From Archangium gephyra (GTDB taxonomy: Bacteria; Myxococcota; Myxococcia; Myxococcales; Myxococcaceae), in the NCBI RefSeq assembly GCF_001027285.1, contig NZ_CP011509.1:12052501-12116500 (forward strand): a stretch of 64,000 nucleotides of DNA, written 5' to 3'. Position 1 is the stretch's first letter, and each line of letters opens with the position of its first letter. This document shows positions 1-8,514 of the stretch, one piece after another. Both the position numbers and the translations under genes were made by a program. The notes below the pieces were generated by a model. That model ran no database searches. It was not told where the DNA came from and saw nothing but the letters and a program-made list of their open reading frames with translations.

Positions 1-3000
1 CGCCGGGTTGGTCAGCAGGTCCTTGGTGCCCTGCACCAGGTCGCCCGACATCATCTTGCCGAACGCCGCGTGCACGTCAGGGTTCGCCACCAGCTGGTGC
101 ACGAAGTCCTTGTCCGTGAGCATCGACTTCACCACGCCGCCGAAGCCCTCGTCCGGGAGCTTCCCGGCCGTCGTGGTGATGGCCTTCTCGATGATGGCCG
201 GCGGCATCTTGCCCGCCGCGGACTGCAGGCCCTTGAGCGCCTCCTGGAAGTCCCCCTGGCCCAGCGCCTGGCCCGCCTTGAGCAGGTCCGGCAGCGCACG
301 GCCCGCCTGGATGAGCTCGGACGGGGTGATGCCCAGGTCGCTGATGTTCTTGCGCAGGCCCTCGGGCAGCTTGTTGATCAGCTTCTCGCCAATCTTGTTC
401 AGCAGCTCCGGCGCCGCCTCGGCCGCCGCGCCCAGCGCGGTGATGCCGTCGTCGATCTTCCCCTCGGAGAAGGCCTTCACCGCGTCGAACAGGTGCGGCG
501 CCGCCTTGCCGGCCTGCAGCAGATCCTGCTGCGTCAGGCCCGCCTTGGTCAGCATCTCCTGGACCTTGGGGTCGTTGCTCAGCGCCGTGAGCGCCGTGTC
601 GCGCGCCGCGTCGTTGCCGAGCAGCCCGCGCAGGCCCTCGAGCCGCGTGGAGTCGTTGAAGAGCTTGCCCACCTGCGAGTGCAGGTCGCGGTTGGTGACG
701 AGCTCCTTGAGGAACTTCTCGTCCGTCAGCAGCGTCTTCACCGGGCCCAGGTTGGCCGGCAGCTGCTGCGCGAGGCCCTTGAGCGCCTGCGTGGTGAGGT
801 CCGGCGCGGAGATCGCCGCCTCCTTCAGCGCGTTGAAGGCCTTGCCCCACTCCTGCTTGGAGGCCGCGTCCGCCGCCTCGAACAGGTGCGGCAGCGCCGG
901 GCCCGCCGTGCGGATCTGCTGCTCGGTGATGCCCAGCTTGGCGAACTGGTCCTTCACGCTCTGCGGCAGCGCGTTCACCAGCTTGTTGCCAATCTTCGCG
1001 GCCAGCCCCGGCGCGGCCTCGACCGCCGCCTGGATGTCCGCCAGACCGCCCTTCACATCGCCCTTCTGGATCTTGTCGAAGGCGTCGAAGAGCTTGGGCG
1101 CGGCCTTGCCGGCCTCGACCAGGTCCTTGGGCTCCAGGCCAATCTTCGCCAGCTGCTCCTTGACCTTGGGATCGTTGCCCAGCGCGGTGAGCGCCGTGTC
1201 ACGCACCTTGTCGTTGTTGAGCAGCCCGCGCAGTCCCTCCATCCGGGTGGACTCGTCGAAGAGCTTGCCCACCTGGCTGTGCAGGTCGCGGTTGGAGACG
1301 ACCTCCTTGAGGAACTTCTCGTCCGTCAGCAGCGTCTTCACCGCGCCCAGCTGCGGCGGCAGCTGCTGCGCCAGGCCCTTCATGGCCTGCGTGGTGAGAT
1401 CCGGGGCGGCGATGGCCGCCTCCTTCAGCGCGTTGAACGCCTTGCCCCAGTCCTGCTTCGAGGCCGCGTCCGCCGCCTCGTACAGGTGCGGCAGCGCCGG
1501 GCCCGCCGTGCGGATCTGCTCCGGCGTGATGCCCAGCTTGGCGAACTGATCCTTCACGCCCTGCGGGAGGATCTTCAGCAGCTTGTCGCCAATCTTGGCG
1601 GCCAGCCCCGGCGCGGCCTCCACGGCCTTCTGGATGTCCTCCAGACCGCCCTTCACATCGCCGGCCTTGATCTTCTCGGCGGCATCCAGGAGCTTCGGCG
1701 CGGCCTTGCCCGCGTCCAGGAGGTCCTTGGGCTCCAGGCCAATCCTGGCCAGCTGCTCCTTGACCTTGGGGTCGTTGCCCAGCGCGGTGAGCGCCGAGTC
1801 ACGCACCTTGTCGTTGTTGAGCAGCCCGCGCAGGCCCTCCATGCGCGTGGACTCGTCGAAGAGCTTGCCCACCTGCGAGTGCAGGTCGCGGTTGGAGACA
1901 ACCTCCTTGAGGAACTTGTCGTCCGTCAGCAGCGTCTTCACCGCGCCCAGGTTGGCCGGGAGCTGCTGCGCCAGACCCTTCATGGCCTGCGCCGTGAGGT
2001 CCGGGGCGGCGATGGCCGCCTCCTTCAGCGCGTTGAACGCCTTGCCCCAGTCCTGCTTGGAGGCCGCGTCCGCCGCCTCGTACAGGTGCGGCAGCGCCGG
2101 GCCCGCCGTGCGGATCTGCTCCGGCGTGATGCCCAGCTTGGCGAACTGATCCTTCACGCTCTGCGGGAGGAGCTTCTCGAGCTTCTCGCCAATCTTGGCG
2201 GCGAGTCCCGGAGCGGCCTCGACCGCCGCCTGGATGTCCGCCAGACCGCCCTTCACATCGCCCGCCTTGATCTTCTCGGCGGCGTCCCAGAGCTTGGGCG
2301 CGGCGGCGCCGGCCTCGACGAGATCCTTGGGCTCCAGGCCGACCTTGGCCAGCTGCTCCTTGATCTGCGGATCATTGCCCAGCGCGCCCAGCACCGCGTC
2401 ACGCGCGGGGGCGTTGTTGAGCAGCTCGCGCACCGCGGCCGTGTCGCCGGGGTTCTGGATGAGCTTGCCGATGGAGGCGTGCAGCTGGTTGTTGGTGACC
2501 AGCTCCTTGGCCACCTTCGGATCCGTCAGCAGCGTCTTGGCCGGGCCCTCGGGCAGGTTCTGCGCCAGGCCGCGGATGGCCTTCTGCGCCACCTCGGGCG
2601 AGGACAGCGCCGCGTTGCGCAGGTGCTCCAGCGCCTGCTCCGGGTGGCCGCCCACCACCGACTGCGCCGCCTTCTCCAGGTGCGGACGCGCCGCCTGTCC
2701 CGCCTGCTTGAGATCGTCCTCCGTCAGGCCGATCTTCGCCAGCACACCCTTGTCCGCCGCCGCGTTGGCCGGGGCCGCCGTGGGCGCCGTGGTGGAGCCC
2801 AGCTTCTCCGCCTGCTGGCCGCGCGCCGTCGAGCTGGGCGCCTTGCCGCCGTCGAACCCATCCCGCGTCTGCTGTGGCCGCGCCTCGTTGCGCGCCGTCC
2901 GCGTCGTGCCACCCGGGTTGCTCGTCTGCGTCGCCGTGTTCGGCTTCGCCTTCGTCTCGACGGGCTTCGGCTCGGGAGGCTTCGGCTTCGGGATATAGGT

Positions 3001-3027
3001 GGAGCCGTCCGTCTTCTTGATCGACAT
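1..3027 (-). CDS. Large protein of 200-residue tandem repeats (partial, C-terminus off the left edge)
   Basis: The reading frame opens at the ATG complementary to 3025-3027 and stays open to base 1, so at least 1009 residues are present and the C-terminus is missing. Residues 1 to about 90 are a Lys/Pro/Thr-rich, low-complexity stretch with no signal peptide or membrane segment. The rest is a helical array: an Ala/Leu-rich unit of exactly 200 residues recurs, with phrases such as LLTDDKFLKEVVSNRDLHSQ, LGNDPKVKEQL and KLGITPEQIR returning in register. Three units are nearly identical and the outer ones have diverged. I do not recognise a family. Without an export signal, a cytoplasmic scaffold or a substrate of a signal-less export route are both possible. 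The strand is clear because the opposite frames are Arg-rich shadows. Confidence 0.8.
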   Translation of the reverse strand, partial: MSIKKTDGSTYIPKPKPPEPKPVETKAKPNTATQTSNPGGTTRTARNEARPQQTRDGFDGGKAPSSTARGQQAEKLGSTTAPTAAPANAAADKGVLAKIGLTEDDLKQAGQAARPHLEKAAQSVVGGHPEQALEHLRNAALSSPEVAQKAIRGLAQNLPEGPAKTLLTDPKVAKELVTNNQLHASIGKLIQNPGDTAAVRELLNNAPARDAVLGALGNDPQIKEQLAKVGLEPKDLVEAGAAAPKLWDAAEKIKAGDVKGGLADIQAAVEAAPGLAAKIGEKLEKLLPQSVKDQFAKLGITPEQIRTAGPALPHLYEAADAASKQDWGKAFNALKEAAIAAPDLTAQAMKGLAQQLPANLGAVKTLLTDDKFLKEVVSNRDLHSQVGKLFDESTRMEGLRGLLNNDKVRDSALTALGNDPKVKEQLARIGLEPKDLLDAGKAAPKLLDAAEKIKAGDVKGGLEDIQKAVEAAPGLAAKIGDKLLKILPQGVKDQFAKLGITPEQIRTAGPALPHLYEAADAASKQDWGKAFNALKEAAIAAPDLTTQAMKGLAQQLPPQLGAVKTLLTDEKFLKEVVSNRDLHSQVGKLFDESTRMEGLRGLLNNDKVRDTALTALGNDPKVKEQLAKIGLEPKDLVEAGKAAPKLFDAFDKIQKGDVKGGLADIQAAVEAAPGLAAKIGNKLVNALPQSVKDQFAKLGITEQQIRTAGPALPHLFEAADAASKQEWGKAFNALKEAAISAPDLTTQALKGLAQQLPANLGPVKTLLTDEKFLKELVTNRDLHSQVGKLFNDSTRLEGLRGLLGNDAARDTALTALSNDPKVQEMLTKAGLTQQDLLQAGKAAPHLFDAVKAFSEGKIDDGITALGAAAEAAPELLNKIGEKLINKLPEGLRKNISDLGITPSELIQAGRALPDLLKAGQALGQGDFQEALKGLQSAAGKMPPAIIEKAITTTAGKLPDEGFGGVVKSMLTDKDFVHQLVANPDVHAAFGKMMSGDLVQGTKDLLTNPA
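541..2340. repeat. Three tandem 600-bp coding repeats
   Basis: Matching sequence recurs at exactly 600-bp spacing. For example, tgcttggaggccgcgtccgc or a one-base variant lies near 854, 1454 and 2054, and the segment ending agctgctccttgaccttggg or a close variant recurs near 1150 and 1750. Copies 2 and 3 are the most alike. More diverged copies extend to about base 240 on the left and 2740 on the right. The period is a whole number of codons, so copy-number change would keep the frame. The repeats could also collapse in assembly. Confidence 0.85.
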
Positions 3028-3247
3028 GGAGCTACCTCGCGAGGGTGCGGCACGCGCCTGGGTGGGGCCAGGGCGGGAGATGTACGGGGACCTGCTTATT
3101 TACGATTATCGGCCTTGTAGGTTTCCAGTTGCGCCGGTCGGATACTTTCCCGGATCACCGGCCTCTCCCGAGCGGGCCCCCACTCCACCGGCCTGACGCG
3201 TAGCGTCGAAGCCGGGAGCGGGGGCCCTCCTCGAGGGTCCTGCCCTG

Positions 3248-5380
3248 CTACTGGATGGTGTAGGCCACCGTGCCGCTGCAGCTGTTGCTCGAGTAGCAGC
3301 CCGCGCGGATCTGATACGTGCCGCTCTGCGTGGCCGTGAAGCTCATGTAGGTGAGCAACCCACAGCTGTCATCATTGACGGCCACCTGGGTGCCACCCGG
3401 GCCATACAGCCGCAGGTAGGTGTCACCCGAGCCGGAGGCGCCACTGACCGAGCAGGTGCCGAGCTGGATGGTCTGCCCGGCGTTGAGCAGCACGTTGTGC
3501 GTGGGGGTGTTCTGCTGCGCGCTGTTGGTGTTGCTGGCGCTGTAGCTGAACGTGCCGCTCATGGGGCAGAGGAAGCGCACCCGGTAGTCCTGGCAGTAGC
3601 CATCGGACTGGTTCGCGTTGTTGCAGATGCCGCCCACGGTGGGGGCGCAGGTGTAGACCTCGCCCGTCTGCGTCCAGTTCACCCCGGAGGTGTTCTGGCA
3701 CTCGATGCCGACGGGGCTGGAGCAGGTCTGGCCGGCGAGGACGAAGTCACTCAGGCCCTCCCAGTCACCCGAGCCGCTCGGGCCATCCCGGTTCAGCCAG
3801 CCGGTCCAGTTGCCGGTCTGCACCGTGGCCATGCTCGCGCTGCGCTCCCACATCTGCAGGAAGTTCTCCGCGGAGCGGTTCAGGTGGTCCAGGTAATAGG
3901 ACGGCGTCCCCACGGCCTGGAGATCCGACATCAGCGTCGGCAGCAGACCCACGTGCGCCAGGCCCTTCTTGTGCAAGTCATTGGGCCCGCCCGCGTTGTT
4001 GATCTGATTGAAGTCCGAGTAGCAGCCGAAGAAGTTGTAGCGGGGCTTGAGCTGCGAGGTGAAGCCGTTGAGGTCCGCGCCGAACCCGACCTTCAGGCCG
4101 TTGTCCACGGCGTACATGAGCGACTGGGCGAAGGACCTGGCCGAGCCCTGGCAGCTGTTGCTGACGGCGGAGCCGTACTGGACGGTCGGCTCGGGACCCG
4201 TGCGCAGACCCACCATGCCACCCGTGTTGGTGATCATCTGGATCTCATCCTGCTTGATGTACTTCTCGTGGCGGTCCACGGAGGAGTCGATCGTGTTCCA
4301 CATGTGCGCGTGCGAGTAGAGCAGCGGGTAGTTCCCGCGCTGCTGCGCGATTTGATAGACGTTGACGAAGCCCTTGCGCGACAGGTGCGCCACGTCCACC
4401 AGCATGCCGCGGTCCATCATCGCGCGGACCAGGGCGTCGCCCTCGGCGGTGAGGCCCCGCTCGTTGAGATAGGTGTCGCCGTTGCACGTGCCGGAGCTGC
4501 CCGAGCCGTTGCGGCAGACGATGTCGTTGATGCGCGTCTGCTCGCTGAAGGTGATGGTCTCGATCTTGTTGGCCGCGCCGATCAGCTCCTTGATGGGAGC
4601 CGCGCCACCGAAGCGGTTGTCCGCATGGTGCACCACCTGCACCGAGCGCACCCCCATGCTCCTGAGCTCATCGAGCTGCGCGAGGTAGTCACCCGAGGGG
4701 AAGAGCTGCGTCACCTCGACGGCCAGGACGAGCGCGAGCTTGCCCTGCTGGATGAGCGAGCGCGCCTGGGCCGGCGTGGTGGCGATGCCCACCCACCCGC
4801 TGTTGCGCGAGACGAAGCCCTGCGCCGCGGAGATCTGCCGCTTGATGGAGGCCATCTCGTCGCAGTCGTACCGGCGCGTGGAGGGAGCCGTGTTGCTGCA
4901 GAGGAAGTTGGACTCGGCCACCGACACGACCATGACGCGCAGGCCGTTCTGGTAGGCCTGCTGCAACCAGCCCTGCCACATCTGCTGGTGGGCGATGGCG
5001 TTCCACATGGGCCACTGCTCGAAGTGCGTCTGCGGGCAGGTGCCGGGAATCTTGATGCCCAGGAAGTACTGGCACTGGCGCCGGTCGTACCCGCGCTTCT
5101 TGCCCTCGTGCCAGCCGGTGTCGTCGCCGAGCAGCTCCGACACGACGGGGAAGCGCGTGGCCGCGTGGGACTTGAACGGGAAGTTGCCGTCACAGCGCTG
5201 GACCGCCACGTCCATGGGGCCTTCCAGCTTGCCCGCGAACCAGCCACCGCCGAAGCTGTGCTCGGCCATCAGGTGCGAGTGGAGATCCGCATAGCCATAG
5301 ACGGCCTGCGCGCCGGCCGGGGCGCTCGCGCCCAGCACGCAGAGGAACGCCACCAGGAAGAGAGGCTGACGGGAGCTCAT
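3248..5380 (-). CDS. Secreted membrane-dipeptidase-like (peptidase M19) protein with C-terminal PPC-like domain
   Basis: The 710-residue protein starts at the ATG overlapping the upstream stop (TGATG at 5378-5382), with AGGAG just before it. A longer reading from 5458 lies inside the upstream gene and is rejected. Residues 1-25 are a signal peptide (FLVAFLCVLG then AGAQA). M19-like metal motifs follow in order: DLHSHL near the N-terminus, AVEVT, VVHHADNRFGG, VDVAHLS and YSHAHMW. The first motif is HxH where classical renal dipeptidases have HxD. The last ~100 residues resemble a pre-peptidase C-terminal beta domain (DTYLRLYGPGG, YQIRAGC), usually removed after secretion. Likely an exported metal-dependent peptidase or amidohydrolase; the substrate is unknown. 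Confidence 0.8.
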   Translation of the reverse strand: MSSRQPLFLVAFLCVLGASAPAGAQAVYGYADLHSHLMAEHSFGGGWFAGKLEGPMDVAVQRCDGNFPFKSHAATRFPVVSELLGDDTGWHEGKKRGYDRRQCQYFLGIKIPGTCPQTHFEQWPMWNAIAHQQMWQGWLQQAYQNGLRVMVVSVAESNFLCSNTAPSTRRYDCDEMASIKRQISAAQGFVSRNSGWVGIATTPAQARSLIQQGKLALVLAVEVTQLFPSGDYLAQLDELRSMGVRSVQVVHHADNRFGGAAPIKELIGAANKIETITFSEQTRINDIVCRNGSGSSGTCNGDTYLNERGLTAEGDALVRAMMDRGMLVDVAHLSRKGFVNVYQIAQQRGNYPLLYSHAHMWNTIDSSVDRHEKYIKQDEIQMITNTGGMVGLRTGPEPTVQYGSAVSNSCQGSARSFAQSLMYAVDNGLKVGFGADLNGFTSQLKPRYNFFGCYSDFNQINNAGGPNDLHKKGLAHVGLLPTLMSDLQAVGTPSYYLDHLNRSAENFLQMWERSASMATVQTGNWTGWLNRDGPSGSGDWEGLSDFVLAGQTCSSPVGIECQNTSGVNWTQTGEVYTCAPTVGGICNNANQSDGYCQDYRVRFLCPMSGTFSYSASNTNSAQQNTPTHNVLLNAGQTIQLGTCSVSGASGSGDTYLRLYGPGGTQVAVNDDSCGLLTYMSFTATQSGTYQIRAGCYSSNSCSGTVAYTIQ

Positions 5381-6096
5381 CACTTCTTCTCCTTGGACGC
5401 GGGGGCCTTGGGGGCGGGCGCAGACTTCTTGGTGGAGGTGGGCTGCGACGTCATGCACATCGTGCAGGTCTCCCCGTTGTCGTAGACGAGCGGCTTCACC
5501 TGGAGGGTGGCGAGGCTCAGCTTCCGGGTCATCCGTCCCTGCAGGTCGCCCAGGTACAGGCCGGTGCCGTCCGGCGTCAGCGCCAGGCCGTGCACATCAT
5601 CGGAAGAGGAGAGCGTGTACAGCACGTCGCGCCGCTCGTTGCCGGTGTTCTTGTCCTCGGTGACGCGGACGACCTGCCCGTCCACCACGCCGTAGGCGAC
5701 GTTGACGTCGGTGCCCTTCACGATGACCGGGAAGTACTCCTCGAACGAGCTGTTCAGGGTGATGGTGCCGCTGGCGCCGCTGGCGGGAGCCATCTGCACC
5801 AGCTCGTCACCCGAGCTCGTCCAGAGGATGTGCCCCGTCTCCGGATCATACGTGGTGGCGTAGGGGCCCTCGGTATCCGAGGCGAGGGTCTCGACATTGG
5901 AGCCGTCGAGGTTGCTGCGCTTGATGGAGTTGCTGGCGTAGTCCGCCCAATAGCGTTTCGCCTGGGCCGGGGCCTTCGCGCCGGAGTTGGGTTTGACGAT
6001 GACCACGCGCGGATCCTGCTGGGCCAGGGCCGTCGAGCCGAGCAGCAATCCACCGAGGCAGCACAGGGACAGGTACAGACGAGACCGCGACTTCAT
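5380..6096 (-). CDS. Secreted YWTD/beta-propeller-like protein
   Basis: The 238-residue protein begins at the ATG complementary to 6094-6096, preceded by GGAGGTG at good spacing. A 9-residue longer start lacks this ribosome site. Residues 1-25 form a signal peptide ending ALAQQ. The body has propeller-like blades: YWADYASNSIKRSNLDGSN, TYDPETGHILWTS and LALTPDGTGLYLGDLQGR, of the kind seen in LDL-receptor YWTD and NHL proteins. A CTMC motif sits near the C-terminus before a Lys/Pro/Ala tail. Its stop overlaps the start of the dipeptidase-like gene by one base, so the two are probably translated together and may act on the same extracellular target. Function is inferred only from context. Confidence 0.75.
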   Translation of the reverse strand: MKSRSRLYLSLCCLGGLLLGSTALAQQDPRVVIVKPNSGAKAPAQAKRYWADYASNSIKRSNLDGSNVETLASDTEGPYATTYDPETGHILWTSSGDELVQMAPASGASGTITLNSSFEEYFPVIVKGTDVNVAYGVVDGQVVRVTEDKNTGNERRDVLYTLSSSDDVHGLALTPDGTGLYLGDLQGRMTRKLSLATLQVKPLVYDNGETCTMCMTSQPTSTKKSAPAPKAPASKEKK

Positions 6097-6248
6097 GGGG
6101 GCACCTCCAGCGTGGAGCGCCACGCTGTCAGTTGATTCGAGGCACCTCCCTCCCGGGCAGCAGGAGGGGATGCCCCGTCTCCAGGGGAAGGCTTCGCGGT
6201 GCGCGTGACTCCGCGCGCCGCGAGCCCGGGTATTCGTCTCATGAAATT

Positions 6249-6265
6249 TCTCTTATTTCAAGAGA
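6249..6265. promoter_or_regulatory. AT-rich inverted repeat between two minus-strand genes
   Basis: TCTCTT, a 5-base loop, and AAGAGA form a 6-bp inverted repeat inside an AT-rich island (6238-6275) that stands out from the surrounding GC-rich DNA. It lies downstream of the small secreted-protein gene and about 150 bases upstream of the propeller gene. It could be part of the propeller/dipeptidase promoter, an operator or a weak terminator. There is no clear T-run. Confidence 0.3.
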
Positions 6266-6321
6266 GACGGAAAACCCGTACCTTTCCTGGATTCCCACCC
6301 GAAGCGGTTTCCGGGGGGAGG

Positions 6322-6558
6322 TCAGCGCTTGTTGTCGAAGGCGATGCCCTTGTTCACCTCGTCCAGGGCCTTCTCGGTGAGCTCGACGGCCTTGGCGCGG
6401 TGGCCGCCCTTGTCATGGGAGGCGGACTTGAGGGCGGCCAGGGCGTAGCGCAGGTGGACGAGCGCCTCCTCCATCTTGGGCTGCTTCTCGGCGAAGGCGC
6501 GCTGGGAGAAACCACCGAGGACGAAAGCCACGGCAACGGCGATGACGGTGCGACGCAT
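6322..6558 (-). CDS. Small exported helical protein
   Basis: A 78-residue protein with an N-terminal signal sequence (RRTVIAVAVAFVLGG, cleavage after AFA), leaving about 55 residues of charged amphipathic helix (EEALVHLRYALAALKSASH, then KAVELTEKALDEVNKG). GGAGC lies just upstream of the ATG. The mature part resembles small periplasmic helical-hairpin proteins, but I cannot name the family. It lies in the same orientation as the propeller/dipeptidase pair, about 225 bases before it, with an AT-rich island between. Confidence 0.7.
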   Translation of the reverse strand: MRRTVIAVAVAFVLGGFSQRAFAEKQPKMEEALVHLRYALAALKSASHDKGGHRAKAVELTEKALDEVNKGIAFDNKR

Positions 6559-6743
6559 GGGGGGCTCCTACGTGGACAGGGGTTGGACGGCGCTCCCATC
6601 ATCACATGAGCCCCCGTCAACCTTTCCACACGCCGCCTGTAGGAACTTCAGGCTTGCGGCCGGGTCGTCACACCTCGGCGCAGGTGGGCGTAAATCTCCC
6701 AACGGAAGACGGGGGGCTTGGCGCGTCCAGCCGCCGACAAACC

Positions 6744-6758
6744 CTGTCATTTCGACAG
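6744..6758. promoter_or_regulatory. Inverted repeat upstream of candidate sigma-54 promoter
   Basis: CTGTC-ATTTC-GACAG is a perfect 5-bp inverted repeat with a 5-base loop. It ends 8 bases before the candidate sigma-54 element at 6767. This could be an activator or repressor site, though it is closer than enhancer sites usually are. Confidence 0.25.
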
Positions 6759-6766
6759 GAATGGCT

Positions 6767-6782
6767 CGGCAAAGCCTTTGCA
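6767..6782 (+). promoter_or_regulatory. Candidate sigma-54 promoter
   Basis: CGGCAAAGCCTTTGCA matches the -24/-12 pattern (TGGCACG, four bases, TTGCA): the invariant GG and GC are 10 bases apart and TTTGCA is intact at -12. Transcription would start near 6793, about 24 bases before the ATG of the 55-codon gene at 6817, which has AGGGGG as ribosome site. Sigma-54 promoters are common in myxobacteria. The match is by eye only. Confidence 0.4.
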
Positions 6783-6816
6783 GTAGGCCCTCGCGAAGTC
6801 CTTCAGGGGGTGCGGC

Positions 6817-6984
6817 ATGCGGGGAGTCATCACCGGACGCGAGGTACTCGAGAACCTGGGCCTCATCTACCGGGAGTTCGGAGCCACCTGTCTGCTGCGC
6901 TGCCTGTGGGTGCTCGTCTGCGGGCGCAGCACCACCTTCCTCGAGGTGGCCTGCCAGCCCGAGCCGCAGGACCGCTACCGCTAG
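6817..6984 (+). CDS. Small conserved-looking protein (55 aa)
   Basis: An ATG preceded by AGGGGG opens a 55-codon frame: MRGVITGREVLENLGLIYRE is followed by a Cys/Leu-rich segment (CLLRCLWVLVCG) and FLEVACQPEP. The hydrophobic centre could be a short membrane-associated helix, and three cysteines lie in the second half. A plausible start, ribosome site, upstream sigma-54-like promoter and protein-like composition support a real gene. Its TAG stop overlaps the TAG stop of the convergent RIO kinase gene within the sequence CTAG (6981-6984). Function unknown. Confidence 0.55.
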   Translation: MRGVITGREVLENLGLIYREFGATCLLRCLWVLVCGRSTTFLEVACQPEPQDRYR

Positions 6985-8465
6985 GATTCGTCTTCCGGCT
7001 TCGACGGCGAAGCGGAAGGGACGGCCGGGGACTTCACGTAGGACACCGCCGGACCACCGCCACCGCTCCGAGGCTGACGCGGCCCCCGATCGGGCCGATC
7101 GCTCCTCCGCTCCGGAGGACGCCCCCGTGGGCCCTGCTGCCCCGGTTGCTGCTCCGAGGGCCTCGCGCCCTGCTCTCCCCACTGACGCTGGCCTTCACCG
7201 TTCCCACGCGGAAAACGCTCGCCCCGCGCACGCTCTCCCTGCGGGAAGCGCTCGCCCTGCGGACGGTCGTTACGCGGCGGCCGGTCTCCCTGGGAGAAAC
7301 GCTCGCCCTGTGGACGGTCACCCCGCGGTGGACGGTCTCCCCGCGGGAAGCGCTCGCCCTGGGGACGGTCGTTGCGCGGCGGCCGGTCTGCCTGCGGGAA
7401 GCGCTCGCCCTGCGGACGGTCGTTGCGCGGAGGCCGGTCTGCCTGAGGGAAGCGCTCGCCCTGCGGACGGTCGTTGCGCGGCGGCCGGTCTCCCATGGGA
7501 CGGTCGTTGCGGGGCGGACGGTCTCCCTGGGGACGCATCTCCCGAGGGCCCTGCTGCTCCGGGGACCTCGCGCCCTGCTCGCGCCACGGACGCGGACCGT
7601 CGCCGGTGCCTCGCGGGAAGCGCTCGCCCTGCGGACGGTCTCCGCGCGGCGGCCGGTCTCCCTGGGGACGGTCTCCTCGCGGGGGTCCATTGAAGCGGTT
7701 GTCGCGGCGCGGCCCGTCGCCCTGGAAGCGCCCCGTGGGCACGAAGTCCGGCGTCAGCTCGCGCTTGGTGTACGCCCGCCAGATTTCAGCCGCGTCTCCG
7801 GCCCGCGCCCGCAGGCTCGGGTCCGCCGCCTCGAAGTAGCGGCGCAGGTTCTCCACGTCGCGCTTGAAGAAGAACTCGGCCTGGCTGTTGGCCGCCGCGT
7901 CCACCACCTGTGGGAAGTCGATGATGGTGGCCCCGCGGTTGCCCAACAGGATGTTGAAGGCCGACAGGTCCCCGTGGATGAGGTCGCAGCACAGCATCCG
8001 GATGGCCTGGTTGCGCAGGTCGAAGTACAGCGCCGAGGCCTCCTCCGCCGTCAGCGCCGCCTCCTCCAGCCGCGGCGCCGGGTGACCCTCGAGGTCCAGC
8101 ACCAGCTCCATCAGCAGCACGCCCTCGTAGAACATCACCGGCTTGGGCACGCACACGCCGGCCGCGAACAGCTTGCCCAGCGCGTCCGCCTCGGCCGTCT
8201 TCCACGCGTCCTCGGCGGCTTGCACCCCGAAGCGGCTTCCCTTGGCGATGGCGCGCGCCGTGCGGCTGTTGCGCACCTGCCGGCCCTCGCGGTAGCCCGA
8301 GTTGTTGCGGAAGTTGCGGTGCTCGCGCTCCTTGTAGATCTTGGCGGCGACCACCTCTCCGTGGTGGCGGACAAGATACACGTCCGCCTCCTTGCCACTT
8401 TTGAGGCGGCCCACCACTTCGTCAATCACACCATCGGCCAGAAGTACTTGGAGCGCTTCGTTCAT
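6981..8465 (-). CDS. RIO-type protein kinase with repetitive Arg/Pro/Gly-rich C-terminal tail
   Basis: A 494-residue protein. Residues 1 to ~245 are a RIO1-like kinase fold: SGKEADVYLV (nucleotide loop), AAKIYKE (Lys), HGDLSAFNILL (catalytic loop with the Asp) and IIDFPQ (metal-binding Asp). All catalytic residues appear present. Residues ~265-460 are low-complexity, dominated by RPPRNDRPQGERFPQ-type 17-residue repeats, resembling RGG-type RNA-binding tails. RIO kinases act in ribosome maturation in archaea and eukaryotes; their bacterial role is poorly known. The tail suggests binding to nucleic acid. The gene converges on the 55-codon gene and shares its stop. It has no strong Shine-Dalgarno. 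Confidence 0.85.
   Translation of the reverse strand: MNEALQVLLADGVIDEVVGRLKSGKEADVYLVRHHGEVVAAKIYKEREHRNFRNNSGYREGRQVRNSRTARAIAKGSRFGVQAAEDAWKTAEADALGKLFAAGVCVPKPVMFYEGVLLMELVLDLEGHPAPRLEEAALTAEEASALYFDLRNQAIRMLCCDLIHGDLSAFNILLGNRGATIIDFPQVVDAAANSQAEFFFKRDVENLRRYFEAADPSLRARAGDAAEIWRAYTKRELTPDFVPTGRFQGDGPRRDNRFNGPPRGDRPQGDRPPRGDRPQGERFPRGTGDGPRPWREQGARSPEQQGPREMRPQGDRPPRNDRPMGDRPPRNDRPQGERFPQADRPPRNDRPQGERFPQADRPPRNDRPQGERFPRGDRPPRGDRPQGERFSQGDRPPRNDRPQGERFPQGERARGERFPRGNGEGQRQWGEQGARPSEQQPGQQGPRGRPPERRSDRPDRGPRQPRSGGGGPAVSYVKSPAVPSASPSKPEDES
7215..7690. repeat. Imperfect 51-bp tandem repeats in the kinase tail
   Basis: A 51-bp unit (17 codons, RPPRNDRPQGERFPQAD and variants) recurs several times in register. 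Related but shuffled units extend to the right. In-frame length change is expected in such arrays, and array length may be uncertain in the assembly. Confidence 0.7.
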
Positions 8466-8514
8466 CGTTCGCAGGTCGGAAGGCTCGGAGTCCTACCACG
8501 TATTCCGGGTGACC

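Noticed and set aside
70-3120. 1016-codon plus-strand open frame rich in Arg/Leu/Gln
   Set aside because: Shadow of the repeat protein on the other strand. It shows the low-complexity Arg-rich composition typical of antisense frames in GC-rich DNA and has no ribosome site.
7215-7690. Regular 51-bp repeats considered as a CRISPR array
   Set aside because: There are no unique spacers, and the repeats are in-frame codons of the RIO kinase tail.
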